Shown piece by piece: positions 16,092-21,538 of a stretch of 46,281 bases of DNA (position 1 is its first letter; the number at the start of each line of letters is the position of its first letter). The translations under genes were made by a program, and so were the position numbers. The DNA is from Minisyncoccota bacterium (GTDB lineage Bacteria > Patescibacteriota > Minisyncoccia > Phycocordibacterales > PALSA-1337), in the NCBI GenBank assembly GCA_028713005.1, contig JAQTPC010000007.1, positions 1 through 46,281 of the forward strand. Reading direction: 5' to 3'. Below the pieces are notes generated by a model that was not told the DNA's origin, searched no databases, and saw only the letters and a program-made list of their open reading frames with translations.

Positions 16092-16904
16092 ATGGGAATG
16101 CCAAATAACCTTATTCTGGTTCGCCACGGTGAATCAGAAGGAAACATCGCAGTAGCACGTTCAAAACGTGGCGACCACAGTGCTTATGAAAGCGAGTTCA
16201 AAAAACGCCACAGTTCACTCTGGCGCCTGTCAAAAGAGGGCCAGCGTCAAGCAATGCAAACTGGCGAATGGATCAAGCAAAATCTTGGTCTTACGTTTGA
16301 CCGCTTCTATGCATCAGAATATCTACGCGCCATGGAAACTGCCGCACTTCTGGATATTCCTGAAGCAAAATGGTTCACGGAATTTTATCTTCGTGAACGC
16401 AGTTGGGGTTCGCTCGACCGAGCCTCAGTTCTGGAACGCACTGAACGCTTTCAAGAATCCCTTGAGGAACGTGAAATCGATCCGTTCTACTGGACTCCAC
16501 CAAATGGCGAATCGCTCGCAGAACTCTGCATTCGGATCGATCGAGTGATTAACACCCTGCATCGCGAATGCAACGGCAAAAATGTCATCATCGTTTGCCA
16601 TGGCGAAGTCATGTGGGCATTTCGTGTCAGGCTCGAACGCATGCCTCAGGAAACTTTCCGCTTGCTTGATGGCTCGAAAAATCCAGCTCATCGGATCCAC
16701 AATTGCCAGGTGATTCACTATACGCGAATCAATCCCAAAGCATCCGGCGTAAGCCCATCGAGACACCTCGATTGGGTGCGCTCCGTGTGTCCGTGGGACA
16801 ATGCGCTCACTGATGCTCCTTGGCAACATATCCATCGTCCCAGTTATACCAACCAGAACCTCCTCGATCGAGTCGAAAAAACAAAACCTCTCATCATCGA
16901 GTGA
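16092..16904 (+). CDS. Histidine phosphatase superfamily protein
   Basis: This 270-aa protein of the phosphoglycerate-mutase/histidine phosphatase superfamily has the phospho-acceptor motif LVRHGESEGN near residue 9, an ASEYLRAMETA segment with the second arginine near 78, and the second catalytic histidine in VIIVCHGEVMW near 175. About 60 residues at the C-terminus extend past the usual domain. The substrate is unknown (phosphosugar, nucleotide or protein). Monocistronic, with a TTGACA promoter, ribosome binding site and terminator, in the same style as the 1-15 kb block. Confidence 0.88.
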   Translation: MGMPNNLILVRHGESEGNIAVARSKRGDHSAYESEFKKRHSSLWRLSKEGQRQAMQTGEWIKQNLGLTFDRFYASEYLRAMETAALLDIPEAKWFTEFYLRERSWGSLDRASVLERTERFQESLEEREIDPFYWTPPNGESLAELCIRIDRVINTLHRECNGKNVIIVCHGEVMWAFRVRLERMPQETFRLLDGSKNPAHRIHNCQVIHYTRINPKASGVSPSRHLDWVRSVCPWDNALTDAPWQHIHRPSYTNQNLLDRVEKTKPLIIE

Positions 16905-16917
16905 GATCAAAATCACC

Positions 16918-16948
16918 AGCCGAAGGTTTTTCCTTCGGCTTTTTTATT
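16918..16948 (+). terminator. Terminator after histidine phosphatase gene
   Basis: AGCCGAAGG (16918-16926), TTTTT loop, CCTTCGGCT (16932-16940), then TTTTTATTT. Confidence 0.92.
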
Positions 16949-16962
16949 TCTATATAAAATGA

Positions 16963-17157
16963 GACCCATACAAATGTATGGGTCGGGGTGAAAGAGCTAA
17001 AGAGCAGAAAGAAAATGAAGAGGGTGATGGGATGTGAGATATATCGGGGCAAAAATGCGGCTGAGAGGACGTGAGTTGGTTAAAGTCATGGGAAAGCCGA
17101 TATATACACAGACCAGAGCACCGTTCAAATTCTTTTTAAAAGATCAATCAAACCTAC
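16963..17157 (-). ncRNA. Candidate structured small RNA
   Basis: A near-consensus promoter (TTGACT 17187-17192, 17 nt, TATACT 17164-17169) fires leftward into ~190 nt without an open frame. The predicted transcript can form a long interrupted hairpin (ATATATCGG with CCGATATAT, flanked by GTG/CAC and GGTG/CACC pairs across a large internal loop). It ends in a 10-bp hairpin (GACCCATACA with TGTATGGGTC, 16963-16984) followed by TCATTTTATAT. A long hairpin with an open middle recalls 6S RNA, but this is only resemblance. It might instead be the 3' leader of the GIY-YIG transcript. Confidence 0.4.
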
Positions 17158-17163
17158 ACTCGT

Positions 17164-17192
17164 AGTATAGGCTAAAATTATTGAAAAGTCAA
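17164..17192 (-). promoter_or_regulatory. Promoter of candidate small RNA
   Basis: TTGACT-17-TATACT on the minus strand. The -35 overlaps the last codons of the GIY-YIG gene. Confidence 0.65.
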
Positions 17193-17456
17193 GAGCTCCA
17201 TCTTCTCTTTTCGCGTAAGCGCCTTGAGCTCACCTTCCCTTTTTCGTGCGAGCGCATAACTGCGGCATTTCTTACTCCAGACCAGCACCACTGGCCTGCG
17301 AATCTTTGTATAGTGTGCGCCTGATTTCAAATGATTGTGCTTGTGCAACCGATTTTCCATATCATTGGTCGAACCGACATAGAGGGTATCATCGGCACAT
17401 TTCAATATGTAAACGTGGTATGCCCCTGGCCGTTTGATCACTGATCTCTTTTTCAT
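17178..17456 (-). CDS. GIY-YIG domain protein (YhbQ/UPF0213-like)
   Basis: This 92-aa single-domain protein has YHVYILKCADDTLYVGSTND (the GIY..YIG pair as VYI..YVG), then RLHKHNHLKSGAHYTKIRRPV and the catalytic glutamate in KREGELK. Size and order fit the small YhbQ family of putative nucleases, which act on DNA ends or branched substrates in some members. A TATAAT box (17463-17468) ends 6 nt before the ATG, so the mRNA is probably leaderless. An upstream terminator separates it from the 48-aa gene. Confidence 0.9.
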   Translation of the reverse strand: MKKRSVIKRPGAYHVYILKCADDTLYVGSTNDMENRLHKHNHLKSGAHYTKIRRPVVLVWSKKCRSYALARKREGELKALTRKEKMELLTFQ

Positions 17457-17472
17457 TACTTAATTATAGTAC

Positions 17473-17509
17473 AAAAAAACTGCGGCCACCGTTTCGGTAA
17501 TGCCGCAGT
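17473..17509 (-). terminator. Terminator after 48-aa gene
   Basis: ACTGCGGC (17479-17486) pairs with GCCGCAGT (17502-17509), with a seven-T run on the minus-strand transcript. Confidence 0.9.
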
Positions 17510-17522
17510 ATGTTGGAGTAAC

Positions 17523-17669
17523 CTAGTCGTATTCGAGGATGGGAGCGATGGGCTCCCGCGCTTGATGAGTCGTAAACATATTCGTCCCAGCTTTCAAATG
17601 AAGCTGATCGCACCGAACATGCTCACCGTGCTCAGGAAGCAAATCCTCTTCTCGCCAGTCATTATTCAT
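17523..17669 (-). CDS. Unknown 48-aa acidic protein under strong regulated promoter
   Basis: A short protein starting MNNDWREEDLLPEHGEH and ending PIAPILEYD; no family recognised, no membrane segment. The start at 17669 is preceded by an excellent ribosome binding site (AAAGGAG, 9 nt before the ATG); an in-frame ATG at 17735 lacks one. It has a consensus promoter, an ~80-nt leader and a strong terminator, so it is a genuine, probably highly expressed, controlled unit. Acidic small proteins of this kind include antitoxins and phage-type inhibitors, but nothing shows that here. Confidence 0.65.
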   Translation of the reverse strand: MNNDWREEDLLPEHGEHVRCDQLHLKAGTNMFTTHQAREPIAPILEYD

Positions 17670-17741
17670 GGCAGAGGGCTCCTTTCTTCGTTTGTGCTCC
17701 AGAGGGACGTCCTCCAGAGCGGTTATGGTTTGCAAATGAAC

Positions 17742-17784
17742 TATACTAACAGGAGTATTATAGCATAGTTAGTATATTTGTCAA
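17742..17784 (-). promoter_or_regulatory. Consensus promoter flanked by operator-like inverted repeat
   Basis: On the minus strand TTGACA (17779-17784), 16 nt, TATAAT (17757-17762). A perfect 9-bp inverted repeat (TATACTAAC 17742-17750, GTTAGTATA 17768-17776) brackets the -10 box, the expected place for a repressor dimer. Confidence 0.75.
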
Positions 17785-17811
17785 GTACCCCATAAAAGCC
17801 TCGGTTGAGGG

Positions 17812-19098
17812 CTACAAAAACAACAGATTCCTATCAGGACTATCCGCATCTGTTCCCTTGCCTTCATCTCGATCACGAACACGTGCTTTGTGGGTAGAGG
17901 CGAGATAGACGATATTTCTACCAAACTTTTCTTCGAGCTCATCTATCTGTTTGTGGATGATCTCGTACTTTTCCCCCTTCTTCGTCGACTCTGTCTTGAG
18001 ACCACCACCAAAGAGATCGCCTTGGATAGCAACACTCTCTTTTGAGACCAGTCCATGCAAGGTTACACCAGCGGTTCGATACAAGACTTGTTTGCGAAAT
18101 ACTTTATGAAAATGTTTTTCGATCAGATCCGTGATGATCTCTGGTGCATTGGTCGGTGCATCGAGGGTGAATCGGTAGTTGTGGTATTCGAACGTGCGTG
18201 TCTTCAAGAAAATAGAAACGTGACTGGACATGAGGTCGAAGTGGCGAGCTTTGGCACAGGCATCTTCGATATGTTTTGAAAGTTGAGAAAGGAGGAATAC
18301 CGGATCGTTAGTGGCAGGATAAAATGAACGGGTCTTTTGGACCGAGTCATAGCTCGTCTTTGGATTGGGATCGACGGGCATGACTGATGTGCCATTGAGC
18401 TCGAACCACAGAGCTTCGTGAGGCTTGGAGAGATTGTCATTGATCCAGTTACGACTCTTACCAGCAAAGTCGAGTGCAGTGATGAGCCCCTTCTTTTTGA
18501 GGAAAATAGTCGTCTGTGTACCGATACCCCAGATCTTACCGATAGGTGTTTCAGCGAGAATGTTTCTGGATGAATGTGCATCAGTACCCACATCAATCAT
18601 AGTGAAGCCGTTTGGCTTTTTATATTTTGACGCAACCTTTGCAAGAACTTTCGTTGGTCCCACACCAACTGATATAGACAGGCCGAGTTCTGCGGTGATC
18701 TCACGCTGAATACGCTGGGCAATCTCTCTGTATGACATCTTGAGCGGACGATCAAGGCCAGTGAGTTCGGCGAAGCATTCATCGATACTGTACTCCTCCA
18801 CGTCATCAGCATACCGGCGGACAATGTTGAACATCATCTCTGAATAGCGGGCGTAGCTGGCATAGTCGCCAGGTAATATGATGACCTGCGGAAATTCTTT
18901 TTTGACGCGGAAGATGGGCAGACCACGGACGATGCCGAGCGCTTTGGCTTCATAGGAAAAGGCTGAGACGATACCGCGCTCTTCTCCGGTCACCACTGGT
19001 AGACCTTTGAGCTTTGGGTTCTTGGCCACTTCGCAGGCAACAAAAAAGGCATCACCGTCCATGTGCATGATCACTTTTTGTTTTGCATGAATGTCCAT
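17812..19098 (-). CDS. dinB: DNA polymerase IV (Y-family translesion polymerase)
   Basis: This 428-aa Y-family polymerase copies past DNA lesions. Motifs: MHMDGDAFFVACE (first metal aspartate), VVTGEERGIVSAFSYEAKALG, and the palm signature EEYSIDECFAELTG (second and third metal ligands). Then come LSISVGVGPTKVLAKVASKYKKPNG and the helix-hairpin-helix region IWGIGTQTTIFLKKKGL. The little finger follows, and then a charged tail of ~60 residues. An ATG 24 codons upstream is in frame, but MDIHAKQ at 19098 is 6 nt after a TATAAT box, so translation is likely leaderless. A GAAC-N4-GTTC palindrome overlaps the promoter, which suggests LexA control. Confidence 0.95.
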   Translation of the reverse strand: MDIHAKQKVIMHMDGDAFFVACEVAKNPKLKGLPVVTGEERGIVSAFSYEAKALGIVRGLPIFRVKKEFPQVIILPGDYASYARYSEMMFNIVRRYADDVEEYSIDECFAELTGLDRPLKMSYREIAQRIQREITAELGLSISVGVGPTKVLAKVASKYKKPNGFTMIDVGTDAHSSRNILAETPIGKIWGIGTQTTIFLKKKGLITALDFAGKSRNWINDNLSKPHEALWFELNGTSVMPVDPNPKTSYDSVQKTRSFYPATNDPVFLLSQLSKHIEDACAKARHFDLMSSHVSIFLKTRTFEYHNYRFTLDAPTNAPEIITDLIEKHFHKVFRKQVLYRTAGVTLHGLVSKESVAIQGDLFGGGLKTESTKKGEKYEIIHKQIDELEEKFGRNIVYLASTHKARVRDRDEGKGTDADSPDRNLLFL

Positions 19099-19104
19099 GC
19101 ATAC

Positions 19105-19127
19105 ATTATAGGTGAACGGAGGTTCAC
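19105..19127 (-). promoter_or_regulatory. SOS-like box over dinB promoter
   Basis: TATAAT lies at 19105-19110 (minus strand). Immediately upstream is the perfect palindrome GTGAAC-GGAG-GTTCAC (19112-19127). Its core GAAC-N4-GTTC is the Gram-positive-type LexA (DinR) operator, and it sits in the spacer of the promoter of a translesion polymerase. Confidence 0.75.
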
Positions 19128-19140
19128 TGGGTAGGGGTGC

Positions 19141-19221
19141 GTTCCATTTTGGAACATACCACTTAAGCAATATGCATTTTGTGCATATTGCCTTTGAACT
19201 GTTGCATTATTTGCAACAGTT
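19141..19221. repeat. Three tandem perfect stem-loops with 5-nt loops
   Basis: GTTCC-ATTTT-GGAAC (19141-19155), GCAATATGCA-TTTTG-TGCATATTGC (19167-19191) and AACTGTTGCA-TTATT-TGCAACAGTT (19197-19221) follow one another between dinB and the MliC-like gene. All arms are perfect and all loops are 5 nt and AT-rich. No T run follows, so they are not ordinary terminators. Confidence 0.8.
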
Positions 19222-19224
19222 GAA

Positions 19225-19614
19225 CTATTTCGTCACACACCCATCATAGGTAGTCGTCCCCTGTTCGGTCACAAAGGCACCATTCCCCTTATTCCAAAAG
19301 ACGATTGATTCATCAGTGTTTACATATCGTGCACCATCAGCAGAGAGAGCGTGTGGCAACGTCATCCGACGACCATCAGAAAATGTCAGGCCCACGCGAT
19401 CCTTGTAGAAGACACTCGAGATGAATGAATTCGCTGGCGTCGTACAACGAAAGACCGCAGCGTTGACCACTCCTGTCAGTGGCGCATCTGTACCCATTCG
19501 TCCTGGTGATACCCAATATCTGCCCACGCAAAAGCCCACGTACCAGACGAGGATAAAGAGAATGATAGCGGCGAGTTGGGAGTACCAGGTGACGGTTTTG
19601 TAGGATATTTTCAT
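19225..19614 (-). CDS. MliC/PliC-like lysozyme inhibitor, membrane-anchored
   Basis: This 129-aa protein has an N-terminal membrane helix (~13-32) and an MliC domain (PF09864-like): FRCTTPANSFISSVFY, then LTFSDGRRMTLPHALSADGARY, then FWNKGNGAFV and a closing YDGC. The two cysteines (FRC and DGC) would form the usual disulfide, and SADGARY is the loop that enters the lysozyme active site. It should protect the wall against c-type lysozyme. Its ATG follows the FtsK stop directly (TAAATG), so it is probably translated from the same mRNA. The pairing with a translocase has no obvious meaning. Confidence 0.85.
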   Translation of the reverse strand: MKISYKTVTWYSQLAAIILFILVWYVGFCVGRYWVSPGRMGTDAPLTGVVNAAVFRCTTPANSFISSVFYKDRVGLTFSDGRRMTLPHALSADGARYVNTDESIVFWNKGNGAFVTEQGTTTYDGCVTK

Positions 19615-20619
19615 TTAGTGAACTGTTTTGGTCTGAATAACCTCTCTTGGCTTGTCTCCACGTGCCGGACCGATCACACCTCTTTCCTCGAGCATATCTA
19701 TGATCTTTGCAGAACGTGAATATCCAATACCCAGCTTTCGTTGAAGAAAGGCCGTTGAAGCTTTGCCAGAAGCTATGACCGCTTCCTTTGCAGGTTCATA
19801 CATATCGTCATTTTCATATTCGCCCATATCAGACTCAGATGTTTGCAGTTCAGGTACAACGATATCTGAGTACCTCTCAACTAAAGCAGATACTAATTTC
19901 TTGATATCATGTTCCCCAATTTCTCTCACCTGCGCGCGAATGACGTATTTCATCCCCATACGGAAAAGTATATCTCCTGATCCACGCAATATGACTGCAG
20001 CATCTGTACCTACGATTAATTTAGAATCAGCTGTTGATCCCATCTGTAGTCCAACTCGTGATGTAAATACTTCCTGCATAGCCTTTGTGTATACCTTTGT
20101 ACTTGGTCGTGATGTTGAAACTATAAGATGTATTCCAACTATATGTCCCATAGAAGCCAACTTTACAACTGCGGGTTCGATCTCCTTTGGATACGTTTGC
20201 ATCAGATCAGAGAATTCATCAATGACGATGACGATACGTGGCATGAATTCTTCATCGCTCTGGTATGTACTTATATCAGTACAGTCGGCTTTCTTAAGAG
20301 TGTCATATCGTCTACCCATCTCTTTGACCATATGCTTTAGTGCGAGTACCGCTTGTTTTGGATCAATGATCGTTGGCGTAAGTAGATAAGGGATCTTGTC
20401 GTACATCGTAAGTTCTACCCTCTTTGGGTCAATGAGTATGAACCTGAGATCTTCAGGAGAGTTGTTTGAGATAAATGTCGTGATGATTCTATGTATCAAC
20501 GTTGATTTACCTGAGCCTGTTGAGCCAGCCACGAGGAGATGCTTGGCTTCTACAAGGTCTATGGTGAGATCTTTACCATATTCGTCTTTACCTATGTTTA
20601 TTGAGAGGTTTGTGTTCAT
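19615..20619 (-). CDS. FtsK/SpoIIIE-type DNA translocase, motor and gamma domains only
   Basis: This 334-aa protein starts at the motor domain: Walker A AGSTGSGKST near residue 32, RFILIDPKRVEL near 59, Walker B IVIVIDEFSDLM near 131, and STSRPSTKVYTKAMQ near 168. A winged-helix gamma domain that reads KOPS-type sequences closes the protein (STAFLQRKLGIGYSRSAKIIDMLEERGVIG, ~282-315). Membrane helices and the long linker of FtsK (normally 700-1300 aa) are absent, so it is a soluble motor. A TATAAT box 6 nt before the ATG fits a leaderless start. It may be the cell's only FtsK or a second copy; the window cannot tell. Confidence 0.9.
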   Translation of the reverse strand: MNTNLSINIGKDEYGKDLTIDLVEAKHLLVAGSTGSGKSTLIHRIITTFISNNSPEDLRFILIDPKRVELTMYDKIPYLLTPTIIDPKQAVLALKHMVKEMGRRYDTLKKADCTDISTYQSDEEFMPRIVIVIDEFSDLMQTYPKEIEPAVVKLASMGHIVGIHLIVSTSRPSTKVYTKAMQEVFTSRVGLQMGSTADSKLIVGTDAAVILRGSGDILFRMGMKYVIRAQVREIGEHDIKKLVSALVERYSDIVVPELQTSESDMGEYENDDMYEPAKEAVIASGKASTAFLQRKLGIGYSRSAKIIDMLEERGVIGPARGDKPREVIQTKTVH

Positions 20620-20625
20620 GGGGTA

Positions 20626-20631
20626 ATTATA
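20626..20631 (-). promoter_or_regulatory. -10 box for leaderless ftsK-like transcript
   Basis: TATAAT on the minus strand, 6 nt before the ATG at 20619; no clear -35. Confidence 0.6.
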
Positions 20632-20639
20632 GCAAATAA

Positions 20640-20795
20640 AAAGGCCAAGGTTTTACACTTGGTTTCTTTCCATTTTAAATTGAATTAGAGATGTATGGTT
20701 CATTACACCATGGCCGGATTACTCCTTAGCCCTTCCCCAATTCATGGCGCCGGGAAGCTAGAGGCTGGTGAGGCGTTCTAGGGTTCTATTTTAAC
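20640..20795 (-). ncRNA. Candidate structured RNA upstream of ftsK-like gene
   Basis: No open frame in 20632-20843. Read leftward, the sequence can fold into consecutive hairpins: CTAGA/TCTAG, CTTCCC/GGGGAAG, a GGC-GGA/TCC-GCC stem and ATGGT/ACCAT. It ends in CCAAG/CTTGG with CCTTTTTATTT, a terminator (20641-20662). A weak promoter (TAAAAT) lies near 20795. Local GC content is well above the flanks, as for stable RNAs in an AT-rich genome. No known family recognised (SRP, RNase P and tmRNA signatures not found). Confidence 0.4.
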
Positions 20796-20843
20796 ATGTT
20801 AGTTTAAAAGTTTGTACACATCAGAAGTACTTCCTCCTATGGA

Positions 20844-21275
20844 TCATCTTTTATACACAACAAAATATGGCAATTTATCTATACCTACATAATTGAACAT
20901 CTTGTAGTTCGCTCGACGTGCAGTTGGCGAAAGTTTGTGCATCTTGAGATTAGCTTTAGGGATAAACGGATAGAAACGAATCTCTTGATGATCTCCTGCA
21001 ATATCTTTCCAAATAAAATTGGTAATGAGTGGCGGTGTTATAAAACCTGATTTCAAGACTTTCTCCATGATATCCCAACCGGCACCAAAGATAACTGATT
21101 TTGGCTTGGAATTATTTGTCTTCACTTGAGCGCGAAAACTACAACCGATACATTGAATGTCGTATAGTGGATAATTCTTTGGGAGCTTCATAAGTTTCTT
21201 GCCACAATTAGGACATGAGACTTTTTCGACTACATCTAGTTCCCCATTTTCTCCAGATTCCTGAGATTTAGACAT
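20844..21275 (-). CDS. DpnI-like methyl-directed restriction nuclease (catalytic domain only)
   Basis: This ~143-aa protein lines up with the catalytic domain of DpnI. A zinc ribbon runs CPNCGKK...CIGC. The catalytic aspartate in LYDIQC and the lysine in AQVKT are exactly 13 residues apart, as D53 and K66 are in DpnI, but the glutamate between them (E64) is Gln here. KLSPTARRANYKMF near the end matches DpnI's PTARRAGW segment. The DNA-binding C-terminal winged helix of DpnI (254 aa) is missing. DpnI cuts G-m6A-TC; target here is unproven, and Q-x-K sites occur in active Mrr nucleases. The start at 21275 rather than 21281 is preferred because TCTAAT ends 6 nt before it. Confidence 0.65.
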   Translation of the reverse strand: MSKSQESGENGELDVVEKVSCPNCGKKLMKLPKNYPLYDIQCIGCSFRAQVKTNNSKPKSVIFGAGWDIMEKVLKSGFITPPLITNFIWKDIAGDHQEIRFYPFIPKANLKMHKLSPTARRANYKMFNYVGIDKLPYFVVYKR

Positions 21276-21310
21276 GATCATATTAGATCATGAGTAGATC
21301 TTGAGTGCAA
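21276..21310 (-). promoter_or_regulatory. Promoter of DpnI-like gene with three phased GATC sites
   Basis: On the minus strand TTGCAC, 17 nt, TCTAAT, then a leaderless start. GATC occurs at 21276, 21286 and 21297, spaced 10 and 11 bp, about one helical turn each. Confidence 0.55.
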
Positions 21311-21313
21311 TGG

Positions 21314-21538
21314 TTATATCTTCAGATCAGGCATAAATGGTCCAGCAACTTCAATTGCTTTTTCTTTCGCTGGATTTATTTGTTCATTCCAACAAACTTT
21401 AACATCCCAACGTATTGGCCATTCAAAAATACAATTAGCAACAAAGTTGTACGCGAACTGAAGAATAAATACTATAGTTAGTAATACAAAGAAAAATATC
21501 CACCAAAATCGCTTAAATGTTAGTCTAAATTTAGGCAT
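21314..21538 (-). CDS. Small membrane protein coupled to hsdR
   Basis: This 74-aa protein has one hydrophobic helix (FWWIFFFVLLTIVFILQFAY, about residues 11-30) followed by a short Trp/Cys-containing outer part. Its ATG overlaps the hsdR stop codon (ATGCCTAA), so it is translationally coupled. An ATG seven codons earlier is inside hsdR. No family recognised. Small membrane partners of restriction operons are uncommon. Confidence 0.6.
   Translation of the reverse strand: MPKFRLTFKRFWWIFFFVLLTIVFILQFAYNFVANCIFEWPIRWDVKVCWNEQINPAKEKAIEVAGPFMPDLKI

Noticed and set aside
17523-17735. 70-codon start for the small acidic protein
   Set aside because: The upstream ATG lies in the leader without a ribosome binding site; the internal ATG at 17669 has a strong one.
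20640-20795. Signal recognition particle RNA, RNase P RNA or tmRNA
   Set aside because: The GGAAGCAGCC-type loop, the GAGGAAAGTCC core and the tRNA-like ends were not found.
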